From the NCBI GenBank assembly GCA_019055375.1, contig JAHQIW010005931.1, positions 62,001 through 126,000 of the forward strand: a stretch of 64,000 nt of DNA, read 5' to 3'. The position numbers were made by a program, and so were the translations under genes. Under the pieces are notes generated by a model. That model did not search any database. It was not told where the DNA came from and saw only the letters and a list, made by a program, of their open reading frames with translations. This document shows positions 52,701 through 63,710 of the stretch, piece after piece. Position 1 is the stretch's first letter. Each line of letters begins with the position of its first letter. Source of the stretch: Parelaphostrongylus tenuis. Lineage: Eukaryota > Nematoda > Chromadorea > Rhabditida > Metastrongylidae.

Positions 52701-52704
52701 TGAA

Positions 52705-53590
52705 GAGGAAACAAATGAAAAGCCGATCTCATACGCTGGAAAGGGACTTCTCATAAGAGTGCTAGTAACCATTCGAAAGGTGAGACTTAAAACTACCGCA
52801 CCACGTCTTCAGTTTTACAGAACACCCTTTTATAACTTTGTAGCATCCACATCAAAAAATATGTCTCGCTCTCGCATTTTACCTTCATTTTTATCACGTG
52901 TGTTAGTCGCTGGAAGCCGAAAAGCATTTCAGTGTGCAGAGAAATTTTCGTAGTATCTTAACCAATCGTTTTATTTGGAGTTTTTTCCGAAGCGGAGGAA
53001 AAGTTCCCAATTGAATAAAATTATATGGCGATCGTCCCGCTCATACTACGCCTCTTGCCACGGTCCTTACCTTGTCGAATAGCTTGTAAACAACGTTATC
53101 AAAAATGTAAAATTCGACCTTGTTTCCCTGCTCAGCCGTATTTCCAGAAAACAAGCAGATCGCTAGACTTAGAAAACATTTCCCTATCATATGATTCCAA
53201 CAGTCTACAGAAAGAGCTCTGACCGGCGGAGTTTAAAGCACGATCAAAGAGAAGGGGAGATCAAAAGGTCATAAGAGCTTTTGAAAAGCAAACACACGTT
53301 TTGAGTTATTGGAGGCTTGTGCTATAGTATGAGTACTAGCATTCTAAAGAAGGAGTTCTGTCCAGCGAAATATATGCGAGATGAGGGAAAAAACATGTTT
53401 CTATAAAACATTATTTGATTTTGAATATTACAGCGTCATAAAGAAATGTTTTGAAAAACTGGCGACGTGGGGCTGTAGCCACAAGTCTCAGCTTTCGAAT
53501 GGTTACTAATACTCCTATGAAAAGTTTCTTTCCACCGAATGAGATCGATTTTTCACTCGTTTTCTCCTCATTACAAGGAACCTATGTTAT
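52705..53590. repeat. Long foldback element, family E
   Basis: The left arm AAATGAAAAGCCGATCTCAT, CTTCTCATAAGAGTGCTAGT, AACCATTCGAAAGGTGAGAC pairs with the right arm TCAGCTTTCGAATGGTTACT, ACTCCTATGAAAAGTTTCTT, CGAATGAGATCGATTTTTCA. The long centre is unrelated DNA. Confidence 0.75.
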
Positions 53591-53634
53591 CAGATTACCA
53601 GACGCTGACACTAATTTTATGTATTTTTGTTGCT

Positions 53635-53775
53635 GAATAAACCCAATGATGGAGAGTGGTGTGCAAAAACGTTTGCGTCAGCCGTAATTCGAACCCAGAT
53701 CTTACTCTTTCCGGGAGCATGTGCTAAGCCTGCACCACCGACGCTCGGTTTTACACTCCACTCTTTCTACGCTAC
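53635..53775 (-). repeat. tRNA-capped hairpin, family D (copy D7, single)
   Basis: AACCCAATGATGGAGAGTGG, TGTGCAAAAACGTTTGCGTC, then a minus-strand tRNA-like body (B box GGGTTCGAATTACGG, damaged), then GGTTTTACACTCCACTCTTT, complementary to the left flank. Confidence 0.75.
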
Positions 53776-53879
53776 AATGCGTTATCTGTTAACAGCCAAC
53801 CGTCTACGGTGTGGCGGGGCAGTCATTATCGACATTTAACCCACTTTTTTGTGGACAGATATTGGGTTTCAATAACTAA

Positions 53880-54183
53880 TCGTAAATCATTTTATTTGAC
53901 CGTCTCTTGCGGTGTCACGATGTTTTCAAATAAACCCAATGATGTAGAGTGGTGTACAAAAACGTTTGCGTCAGCCGGGATTTGAACCCAGATCCTATCT
54001 TTCTGGAGTGGAGTGCAAAACGAGCGTCGGTGGCGCAACGGTTTAGCACAAGCTTCCGGAAAGAGTAAGATCTGGGTTCGATTCCCGGCTGACGCAAACG
54101 TTTTTGCACACCACTCTACATCATTGGGTTTATTTAAAAACATCATAACACCGCAATAGGCGGTCAAATAAAAATGATTTACG
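53880..54183. repeat. tRNA-capped palindrome, family D (copy D8, near full length)
   Basis: The outer arms TCGTAAATCATTTTATTTGA, CGGTGTCACGATGTTTTCAA, ATAAACCCAATGATGTAGAG pair with CTACATCATTGGGTTTATTT, ACATCATAACACCGCAATAG and CAAATAAAAATGATTTACGA. The right half has a full plus-strand cloverleaf (54025-54098): acceptor GCGTCGG/CTGACGC, anticodon-loop region CCGGAAA, T arm CTGGG-TTCGATT-CCCGG. The left arm stops at the anticodon-stem position. Confidence 0.9.
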
Positions 54184-54189
54184 ATGTTT

Positions 54190-54785
54190 TTGTTGCTCCC
54201 TTCATAATAATCTACCCACTATCACCTGTGACTGGTGTTGCCCCATGACAAAATGGTCTTCAAACCCCATGGAAACTGAGGAGTGTAAAGCATAGAGCCG
54301 ACGGCTGCTCGTTCACAGCGGTCGCCCTCTAATCCCATAGCAGGCAGTCGACTGCGTCATCATCGCCTCCTCCGTCCGTCCGACCCGTCGTCACCTCCCA
54401 TCGAACAGCGGGGATCATCGGGCCAATGCTCGACATGAACAAGTCACTATCGTCATCGCAATCGATTGAATGATTACTCATTGGATGAGGTTTGTTGGCC
54501 CCCTCTTCTGGTCGAAAACCATGCAAAGAGGTTGGTGTTGTTGACTGAAAGTTCCGAAAGCAGATTTTGATCTTTTGATCTTCGGACTGTCTATTGTTGA
54601 TCTACGTTTTCGATAATGTGTTGCGTATGGGAAGGTTTTGAAGGTTGATCTAGAAATCAATAACCTCTTCAGATTCTCAACCATCCGTGATTCTGGGTTA
54701 TGAGTTTGAGCTGAATTCTTACGACTTAGGTCCGATAAATTTCGTTTTTGTCTTTGGTGGGAACGGTTCTTTGAGCAGAATTCTT
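54190..54785. other. No gene recognised
   Basis: A G+C-richer block at 54290-54470 (TCATCGCCTCCTCCGTCCGT) has short frames on both strands but no motif. Confidence 0.3.
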
Positions 54786-54789
54786 CTTA

Positions 54790-55192
54790 ATTAAACGCCT
54801 TAGCTATGGCATGATGTTATAGATGTACCTAATGATGTAAAGTGTTGTGCAAAACTTTTGCTTCAGGCGAGACTCGAACTCGCATTTCACCCTATCCGAG
54901 AGCTCGTGCTCAAACTCGTTGCACTACCGACGCTTATTTTGACACCACAATACCCAATATCTGTCAGCGTGATCGGGTTCGGTGTAAATATCGCCCATCC
55001 TAGGCCAAACCACCAGCGGTTGGTTGCTGAGAACTAGATGCGATGTAGCGTAAGGGTGGTGTCAAAACAGGCGTCGGCAGTGAGTGCGACGGGTTAGAAT
55101 ACGCGCCCGCGGACCGGATAGAGTGAAAGTCGAGTTCGAGTCTCACCGGACGCAGAAGTTTTGCATCGCACTCTACATCATTTGGTTCTTTA
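54790..55192. repeat. Two tRNA-like bodies in inverted array, family D (copy D9)
   Basis: The left body is on the minus strand (54866-54938; D arm GTAGTGCAACGAGTTTGAGC, loop TCGGATA, T arm GCGAG-TTCGAGT-CTCGC) with flank GATGTAAAGTGTTGTGCAAA. The right body is on the plus strand (55063-55151; acceptor GCGTCGG with CCGGACGC, loop CCGGATA, B box GAGTTCGAGTCTC) with flank TTTTGCATCGCACTCTACAT. Between them TTATTTTGACACCAC faces GTGGTGTCAAAACA, so the interval is itself a hairpin. Confidence 0.8.
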
Positions 55193-55227
55193 AATCCTAC
55201 CGATTTTGATCTGATTCATCATAGTGG

Positions 55228-55745
55228 CTTTAGGTTCTTTCTGACTATGAGAGGACAAATGAAAAACCGATCTCATTCGCTGGAACGGAGCTTTTCCAGG
55301 ACTGTCAGTGACCATTCGAAAGCTAAGATTCTGGCTATAGCCAAACGTCGCCGGTCGTAACACTCTTTTCAGTGCTGTAAAATTCAAAATGAAACTAGCC
55401 TCAGACGCGCATATGTCTGTCCGAACAGAGCTCTTTTGGGCGTGCTGCGTCGCAGCGAAACGGTCATTTCAGGCTATAAGCATGAAAATTAGAATCAGCA
55501 ATAACTACGTTATCGATAGATTACTACTTCTCCAAAGAGAGAGTTCTGTCTGGCGAGAAATATGTGCGTCTGCTACGCAAGGAATCTTTCTGCAACAACG
55601 TCAAAAAGAAAAGGCTTTTTCGAAAACCGGCGACGTGGGGCCTCAAGTCTCAGCTTCCGAATGATTTCTCACACTCCTATGAAAGTTCCTCTCCAGCGAA
55701 TGAGGTCGGTTTTTCTTCTGTGCCCTCATAATCAGAAAGAACTTG
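55228..55745. repeat. Long foldback element, family E (best copy)
   Basis: The ends GGTTCTTTCTGACTATGAGA and CCCTCATAATCAGAAAGAAC are complementary, followed by AAAACCGATCTCATTCGCTG / CAGCGAATGAGGTCGGTTTT and CTTTTCCAGGACTGTCAGTG / CACACTCCTATGAAAGTTCC. The arms are about 130 bp. The centre includes CGAAACGGTCATTTCAGGCT and a GAGAGAGTTCTGTCTGGCGA block, both shared with the copy at 24656. Confidence 0.85.
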
Positions 55746-55749
55746 GCTT

Positions 55750-56360
55750 TTCTTTATTTTAATCGTAGAGGAGAAGAATTCTTTTTTAATCCTTTTACTT
55801 CATACTAACTGCGATATTAAATCGATTAGATGGATTTTGGACATTTGAACTTTGATAAAAGTTTGTCTCTTCTGTTGCAATATTCCATAAACTATTGACA
55901 CTTTGCTTTCTATGGAACAAAAAATGGCTAACGTGTGGAGAACAAGGATGGTTAGTTTTGACTTGGATGGAGTTTTACTTACACGTCTGTCTATGTGAAT
56001 GTTTATCGATGCACTTTAGATAATCATTGATCTCCCAATACGATACTTTGCTGCAAGTCGGCCTTATATCTCTTGAGTCTTTTCTGGAAATCTAGTGAAC
56101 TAAATGTGCTTTAATGTTTGCATCGAGATCAAAACATTAGCTTCCTCGTTATGAACATGCAGTGCGGTAGAGAACTGAGAAGTTTGTTATAGAAACTTGG
56201 TTTTTTTTTCAAAGCCTTCGACTGTAAAACTGCTGAGATCGAACGCATCGATCACGTTTCACTACGTTTTGATCTACGCAATGGCTGATCAGAAGTGTTG
56301 CACACAGTGATGTGTCCTCTTCTATGTCTTCGAGTTTCTCACTGTTCATTCATGACGTGG
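55750..56360. other. No gene recognised
   Basis: A+T-rich DNA with no open frame of interest. Confidence 0.3.
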
Positions 56361-56369
56361 TTGTCTTTT

Positions 56370-56485
56370 TATCTCTTCATCTCTCTCTCCTCCCTCTCCT
56401 TCTCTCTCTCTCTCTCCCTCTCCATCTCTACTTCCCTCTCTCTCCCTCTCTCCCTCCCTCTTCCTTTCTCTTTCTCTCGCTCTCC
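56370..56485. repeat. CT-rich microsatellite
   Basis: About 115 bp of TCTC, TCCC and TTCC repeats on the plus strand. A Ser/Leu-rich frame across it is an artefact. Confidence 0.95.
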
Positions 56486-56489
56486 TAGG

Positions 56490-57560
56490 TGAACACCCTT
56501 TATTTTACACTTCGTAGCTTGATCGACTGTAACATATCAAAAAAGAAAACGGAATTTACGCTATTAAAAATTAATTCATAAGCCATAAATTTTTTCATCT
56601 GACCCATTCCATTCATTGTAAATCGATTTGGCCTGGTTCTTCTCGTTCAAAGAGTTAAGTAGCAAAATGTGGGCTAATTTCATTTCTCATCTTCACTCGG
56701 TCCCATTAGTTGTATGGCGCCGAATTGATGACGTCATGCAAATGATATGCCTATTTGTGAACTACTCAGAGTGGATACCCACCTGATTAACAATACCACC
56801 GATTTTCTCAGCAATGGTTTCATTCGACTGCATCATATGTCGTAATCACTTTTTATAGCCACTTAGTCTGTAAACGTTCTTAAGTCTTGTTCATTGCGGT
56901 ACTGAATGTATGTGATTGTGTATTGCGAAAATTGAAGGGAAACGTTCAATGTCTAATTTGTATTTTGTGATTTTTCACTCCTCTATTATTCCTTCAGTCT
57001 TTTATTCTGAAAAGAAAAAAAAAACTTCCTTTGGAGAACTTCTATTATAAGGCTTTCATAGTGTTTCGTAATTTTTCGGCTTCAGAGTGATTCTAAATTG
57101 TTGGCTGCTTACTACTCAGTCACCGTGTGGGTTTTTTGCTTTTGTCGTTAAGATTATTATTATATAGAAGAAAAACTGCAGGACTTATACTTCTGTGAGC
57201 TCACGAGTGTCTGTTAGGACAAAGAAGAATTGTTGTCATCTGTCAATATTTACTAATAAACTCGTTCGTAGTACGTTTTTTAGAAGTGAATCTTTCAGTG
57301 AGATGGCTCTTGATGACCAAGTTACGGCGTTCTTTTTTCTTCGAAAGCTGTTTTTTTTTTGACATGTTATGACACATTATCGAGAGTATCTTCCGGTATA
57401 TATTGGTGAATCCGTGTTATTTGGTATAGTCATACTATCTGATCTAGTTCTGCTGTGTTTAGTCTTTTCATAGGTTTCTTTGTAAGTGTTTGTGGAGCGT
57501 GATTATTTTATTGTCTCTGTTTATCCCTTTGGTGATCATGACGGTCTTTTTGATGCTCAG
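56490..57560. other. No gene recognised
   Basis: A+T-rich; a few homopolymer runs. Nothing supported. Confidence 0.3.
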
Positions 57561-57564
57561 CGCC

Positions 57565-57733
57565 CTATGTCAAATCTCACTCCCTATTGTAATGGCGAAG
57601 TCGCATCTCGTGGGAAAGCAGGCAGACAGCCAGACATGCGTGCGCAGGCATGCAGATAGCGGCTGCCTGACTGCCGCACAAGCGACGCCACGACGCCGTT
57701 TGTCTATCAACGCTGGTTCTCGAAGGATCAATA
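57565..57733 (-). mobile_element. piggyBac-like MITE, family G (partial)
   Basis: In minus orientation it starts GATCCTTCGAGAACCAGCGT and carries GCGTCGCTTGTGCGGCAGTC and GTCTGCCTGCTTTCCCACGA, as at 21725. The other end has lost its terminal repeat. Confidence 0.65.
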
Positions 57734-57739
57734 GAAAGA

Positions 57740-60640
57740 AGTGACAGATTAGACTTTTAATGGTCACTAAGGATGAATATCATTCAACGATGTATCTGTT
57801 GCATACCTTCAGGAATTATCTTGACGTTCTAGTACAAACTTTCAGTCTGTTCACTGCCGAATGCTCAAGATGACTAAAATTGAATAGTCTCCTGGAAAAC
57901 AGTTATGAATTTTTTCTCTTTGAATGATCTTTTATTTGCGCGAATGGGTTCTATAAATTTTTATAGCGCTGTAGGCTCATGTCTAAAATCACTGCTTATT
58001 TTCTTTTTTTGACTATCAATCTAACGTATTTTTGAAGTTTTTGATTACATGAAAAAGGTTAGAAACTAGAATTTTCCAACAACTTCTCATCACTATGTGT
58101 GGCAGATTGAAAAGGACCAGCCGTTGTACTGGTAATTTTGATTTGATATCAACGAGTTACTAAGAAAGTTGTCATTTCAATTTTTGGATAATTTCCATTA
58201 TCCACACCCTGTTTTGGCCCCTTCCACATTTTCTGCTTTCTTCAAGAATTTGTACTCATTCGATAGCTTAAATCTCGAGAATTTAGATGGTCTAATCGAC
58301 TTTTGGAAAGACTTCCTAATGCGCGGCAGCAAAAGAAAGTGAATGATGTTTTACACTCGGACAGTTTTCTCTGGACAAAGCTTTTTCTCTATACTTCCAG
58401 TAATCATTCAAAGCTTATATTTCGAAGATTTCAATAGTGTGCTTGGTCTTTTGAGAGGATTTTTTTAATGCGCTGTGACAGCCAAAAGAAGATTACGTTT
58501 CGCAGTCAGCGCTCAATTCTTGTCAGCGGCTAAGGTGTGTGAGTAGCTGTAATATCGATCGCTCTATTGATTGGTCGCGCAGCGCGATTCACATGTGGAG
58601 TACGACCTTTGTTACTAAATTTGGGGTTTTTGCTCCTCCTTGTAAAGACTCTAAATAGAACATACGACTCTATACATCAGATGTCCTCTATACGCTCATA
58701 TGCTTCTCGTATTAGGTTTGGACTTCTATTTAGACTTATTTGCGTGTTTATTTGGCAATGTAAAATGAAAATGAAGCGCCTGAGCCCACAGAACGATGGA
58801 ACAAGGTTTCTGCACTTTGCTTCCAATCATTTATATCATACTGTCAAATAACTGTTTTGTAGAAGAAACGCAGTGGTCTGGTGCAAGTGTTCCGAAATAT
58901 CGTCCAAAAAAGCAACAAAGAATGCGCACCGAGTGCGAAACCCAGTTTTCTTTTCGCTGTTTCAGCGTACTAAGAACTCCTTTACAAAAAATAACTACAC
59001 TACTGAAATCGTCAAGCCTTGTGCTATCACACGATTATTAGGACTCCATGGAAAATCTTTGTCCAGCGAGAAACTTTGAGTTGCGAAACATAATCTTATT
59101 TTTATTGATATATCGTAACAAGAGGTTTTTTTCATAAACCGATTACACCGTTCTGATTTTCGAGATTTTGGCTATCGAATTACTACCAAAACTAAAAAAA
59201 AAAAGTAGAAAACCACACTTGCCTGGAGGGACTGAAACAGGGTGCAGATATCGAAAATGTACCCAATCTTTAAGATTAGTCAAATTTTTCAACATCGGAC
59301 AATTTATTATGTAACAAAACCTTGTCATAGCTGGAATTCGATAATGGATTATCCTAGAAGTCAGTGTCGCTCATACTATTAGATTTAATGCACCACGTTC
59401 TTTGGTTCTATCACATCAATCTATGTACAGTTTCTCAGAGAAAGTTAACTGTTAGGAACGCAATGAAGCCATTGTTCTGTGAGGAATGTCGATAATTTCG
59501 AGTAAGATGATGACGATGATTTATCTATCCATTTGGATTTTATTATCAATTTACGCCCGTAGAAGTTTACTAAATTACTCATGTATGATTGAAAACTCGC
59601 AAACTTTTTGATTAAGCTTAGAATCTTTCGTTAATAGACAAGTTGTCTTTCGTAAGTCGGGTTATGTTTCCTTGCAAGTTTGGTCACGTGGTCCTTAGTG
59701 TTATAAGAAAGATTATTCGTTATCATAGTGTCATTTTAGATGATTATAGGGTGGTTTATGGCTAGTGTTTTGAGTTCTCTTTTGTTACACGACTCGATTA
59801 TACATGTTATCTGGATCTTAACACTTGTGTATGACTTGATTTCTTGCAACTGTCATTCTCGAAGTGATTCGAACGCTTTATCTTTAGGCTCAGGTGTTAC
59901 CAGAAGTATTTTTCATTATGAATGCTGTTGAATGCTGATCGTCTAGGTTCTTCTTGAAATCTTATCTTAGCGAGGCTAGAGTGACCCCACTTGTATTGCA
60001 CGGAGTGAAATGTCCCAAAAAAAATTGAAACCAATCTTCTACCTAGTTCCAGAAGGTTCAGAACCTCGGTAAGCGCGAGTCAGAGTCAGATTAGCATCAC
60101 GATCGGTCCAGTTTAATTTTCTTCTCATCAGTTATATCTCCAGGACCGGAGGGTTCATGTCGTGTCTTGTTTCACTTCCTGATTGATATTGTCACCTCAT
60201 TTGACGATTTGCATCCACACCCCGCTCTAGCCTAAATTTGTATTTATAAAGAGTTGTAATAGCGGTCAAGTAAGTCTTTCAAATAAACCCTAGGAGAATG
60301 GAGTATTGGCAAGTGCATTTTAGATGTAAACCAGTAAAAAGAAGATGTGGAACTATCCGGATCGTTCCTCGAGTTTGTCGCCAATACATAAAGGTACTTT
60401 CAACACATCTGTGTCGACATCTGCATCACACCCCCTTATGCATACGAGACTGACTGGCTTGGCTCGGCACTCGTACCACATCCGTGTCACGCGGATATCC
60501 TCTATCCAACACCATTGCGCAGCACGTCGTTTGCATTATTTTATCACTCTCATTTTCGATCCTCCTTGAATCTAAATTCTTTAGTGTTGGAAGGGAATGT
60601 GCGATAGTGTTGGCAATATACACATCTTCAACCGATTCAT
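57740..60640. other. A+T-rich DNA with worn family E-like blocks
   Basis: GATTACGTTTCGCAGTCAGC near 58490 and GCGAAACATAATCTTATTTT near 59085 continue the pattern seen at 48-49 kb. Frames at 58567-58851, 58796-59041 and 60345-60569 have no motif. Confidence 0.4.
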
Positions 60641-60649
60641 CAGAGCTTG

Positions 60650-60865
60650 TGATTTAATGACATATTTTGAACCTTTCGTGAGATCTGTTATAGCACTTAT
60701 ATAGTGCAAGACACGTGTTTCGGCCTTTCAGCCAGTTGCACGTTGCCTTTCATTTCAGCCAATCCCTTCTATGAGAGACACCCCACATATGAAGGAATTG
60801 ACAGCGAACAACTTACATCGCTGTAATACGAAAAGAGCACCCCGTCGTGCAGTGTTTTATAGTCG
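60650..60865. repeat. Family C element, partial
   Basis: TATTTTGAACCTTTCGTGAG, ATCTGTTATAGCACTTATAT, GACACGTGTTTCGGCC and CATATGAAGGAATTGACAGC are the left arm and centre of family C; the right arm is reduced. Confidence 0.65.
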
Positions 60866-60904
60866 TCTACTTGTGGCGATGAAATTTATCATGTAATAGT
60901 TTTG

Positions 60905-61205
60905 TTTTCAAGTGTTTTTGAGACCTCGCTCAAAACAATATGGTCTGATAACATATTTTGAGCCTTTCATGGGATCTGCATTTTTATCTTACGGCAGTGT
61001 AAGTTGTTTGTCGTCGATTCCTTTATATGTGAGAGTCTCCCCTACAAGGAAATTGCTGAAACGAAAAGTATCGTGAAACTGGTGAGGCTGAAAGGCCGAT
61101 ATACGTGCTTTGCATAATATAAGCACCATATCAGATCTCATGAAAGGCTCAAACGTTGATATCAGATGATAATGTCTGAGCGAGATCTCGAAAACAGTTG
61201 AAAAG
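60905..61205. repeat. Foldback element, family C (complete, short)
   Basis: The left arm TTTTTGAGACCTCGCTCAAA, TATTTTGAGCCTTTCATGGG pairs with the right arm AGATCTCATGAAAGGCTCAA and CTGAGCGAGATCTCGAAAAC. The centre has GGCTGAAAGGCCGATATACG and TGTCGTCGATTCCTTTATAT. Confidence 0.85.
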
Positions 61206-61209
61206 AAAG

Positions 61210-62945
61210 ATATTAGGGAGCTTGTGATTGTTGTGGGAGGCTTATCAATCATTCAATTTATCCAACATCACAGTTTTACAACAAGAACGTATATATGAGC
61301 CTATTTGAAACCATTTCGTGAAGTATCAGAGGTTCAAATTCTTTTGTAATTATGCTTATTCTTTCAAGAAGGTGAGCCGCGAATATTCTGACGTGTGCTG
61401 TCAGAGTGATATCTGTGAAATGAGATAATCTATTCATCACTCTGTGGAGGTGAGCCGTGTACTGTCGAATGATTTATGTATGTATTGCCACAGGGGGCTC
61501 CGATTATCTCTTAGCAAGTAATTAGAGCGGAATTTGTCACCAAATAAGAGGGGGCCGATTGTGTTAGATGGTGCGGCTTGTTTGCACACACTTAGAGATT
61601 TCGTAAGTTATTCGAGTAGCAGCGAATCGCCGTAGTTGTTTGTGCTTGTGAGATGGTTCGTTCCTTCTTTGTTTGTTCGTTGGAAATGAAAAAGCGATGC
61701 TAGTGGACGACATTGAACAGTGTTTCCGTCCCTATTCGTCGTGGTCAGTGTTGCATTCGTTACGGCAGTGAGAGTAGAGGTCGCCTTGACCCTTCATACT
61801 TCGATCCAACACACCGGCCCCTCTCTTAACTATAATCTATCTGTCGACGCACGGGTCGACGACTCACAAACGTAGCATCATCGTCTTTCTTTCGCTAGTG
61901 GCATTTACCACGGTTGATTCTGTCGAACTGCTCAATAGCTAGCTGACCACAAAATCATCGATAAATTCGATTTTCGGATGAACTGAACCGTTTACATAAT
62001 CAACGCATGTCATTCGTATACTCAGCTGCTATCTATTCGCCTGGAGAGGACAAGCCTATCAAAATTCTCCGAGGTATCTATTTGATACTAAATATCTTCC
62101 CGACTTCCTATAATCTCCGTCATCCGTTAATGAAGTTTTCTTTGATCTTCATCTTGATTTACGTGGAATGAATTTTTCGATCGCGTTTCTTTTATTAGAA
62201 ATACGTAAAATTTGCAGCGTGATACCCTCTTTTGGTTATGTTTTGAAAATCCCTGCTTCTGCTTCAGACGAACGCGCGAAGCGGGCGAGGTGAGATTTCT
62301 TTGAGCCGAAGTGCTATCAGTTTCGACGAACTGTTCTCAAAGGAGACGACTATGCCACAGTATGAAATAAAAGTAGGTGTTAATGTGATTTCTTTTTCTC
62401 TTTACCTCATATGGTAGTGTGATTTCCGTCTTTATTCGCTTAAACGAGATTGTATTGCTGTAAAAGGAGCTTTCCTTTTTGTTTTATATACTTTTATTGG
62501 TTTTACTTTACCTTTTTTGGATGGGAAATGTAGGCTGATTTGCAGCAAAATTTCATTGATGTGTTGGCTTTTTAATGAAAGATTGATGTTGATACGTAAT
62601 CTTGTGGTGAACCGTACTCGATGGAATATTGTTAGCTGTTCGCAACCAAATATATAAGATTAGGCTTTATTTCGTGTTAACAAGTAATTTATAAGTTGTG
62701 TTGTTAAACGGAAGGCGAAATGGTGTCAATTTTGATTTATGTGTTTTCATACGTGAACGAGATTTTTTCACCAGATAGAAGAGGAATTTGGGAGAATGAT
62801 TGTTCCACTGGTACAAAAGCGGAGATGTTTTATTCAGTGTTGATAGATTTGCAGGCGGAGTACACTGTTTGTAGAGCGATTAGGTGCTATTGCATATTCT
62901 AACTGTTGTCGTTAGCGCGATAATGCGATAGTGGAATTCTTTTTA
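61210..62945. other. No gene recognised
   Basis: Mixed A+T-rich DNA. The patch 61790-61870 is somewhat richer in G+C, with a GTCGACGCACGGGTCGAC hairpin at 61843. No supported gene. Confidence 0.3.
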
Positions 62946-62949
62946 TTCT

Positions 62950-63128
62950 CCTGACAGCATATTCTAAGCCTTTCAAGGGATCTGTCATGGCACTAAGGAA
63001 GTGTTAGACATGTGTTTCACTGATCCGAAAAGCACCATGCTGTTGATGAGGCTGAACTGCCCAAACGCCTGTCTTGCACTTTACATGTGCCATATTAGAC
63101 CTCAAGAAAGGTTCAGAATATGGAGTCA
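62950..63128. repeat. Foldback element, family C (mini copy)
   Basis: GCATATTCTAAGCCTTTCAA, GGGATCTGTCATGGCAC on the left; GTGCCATATTAGACCTCAAG, AAAGGTTCAGAATATG on the right. The loop is about 70 bases. Confidence 0.75.
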
Positions 63129-63177
63129 GGATGCTCGATTTCGAACGTGTTCTCGAAATATTCGATTGAAAGTGTTG

Positions 63178-63492
63178 ATATATGCATACATATGTATATG
63201 TATATATATACATGTACATGTATATATATATATATATATAATATATTGTACACATTTATATATACACCATACAAAGTACATGTACGCGTACACCTACATG
63301 CGTGCATATGTGTACACGTAACCCACATATGCTTATGCGTGTGTATATACATGTAAATGTGTACATGTATATATATTATATATATATATATATATATTTG
63401 TGTATATACGTACGTAAATAAACGTGTACATGTGCGTATTTGTATGTATATAAATATATATACGTATATATGTATATATACACATATATATC
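63178..63492. repeat. TA-rich compound microsatellite
   Basis: Alternating TA, TATG, TACA and CACATA tracts, like 37590-38100. Tyr/Ile/His/Cys-rich frames on both strands are artefacts. Confidence 0.95.
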
Positions 63493-63584
63493 TGTCGTTA
63501 TAGCCGTTAACCAAGCGAACGACATCGACAGTCAATCACTCTGAGAGAAAGCCACGGTGATCCTTTCACCGCACGTTAAGTATA

Positions 63585-63710
63585 GTTAGTTTGGGCGTCG
63601 ATTACTCCGTTTAGAGGGTATATCCCGGGGAACTGACTGAATCGGAAGGCACCGTGCTGCTGATGGGGCAGAAAGGCCGAAACACGTGTTTAGCACTCTT
63701 TTTAATGTGT
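63585..63710. repeat. Family C element, partial
   Basis: TCCCGGGGAACTGACTGAAT, GATGGGGCAGAAAGGCCGAA and CACGTGTTTAGCACTC match the centre and inner arm of family C; the same GAGGAACTGACTC block occurs at 27645. Confidence 0.6.

Noticed and set aside
54025..54098. Functional tRNA with anticodon-position GGA
   Set aside because: All stems pair, but position 33 is C instead of U, there is no long variable arm as a serine tRNA would have, and the same body occurs at many repeat loci.
56295..56492. Ser/Leu-rich 65-codon frame
   Set aside because: It lies on the CT microsatellite; no splice context.
63001..63535. Reading frames of 78-140 codons on both strands
   Set aside because: Same cause: a TA/CA-rich microsatellite read in several frames.
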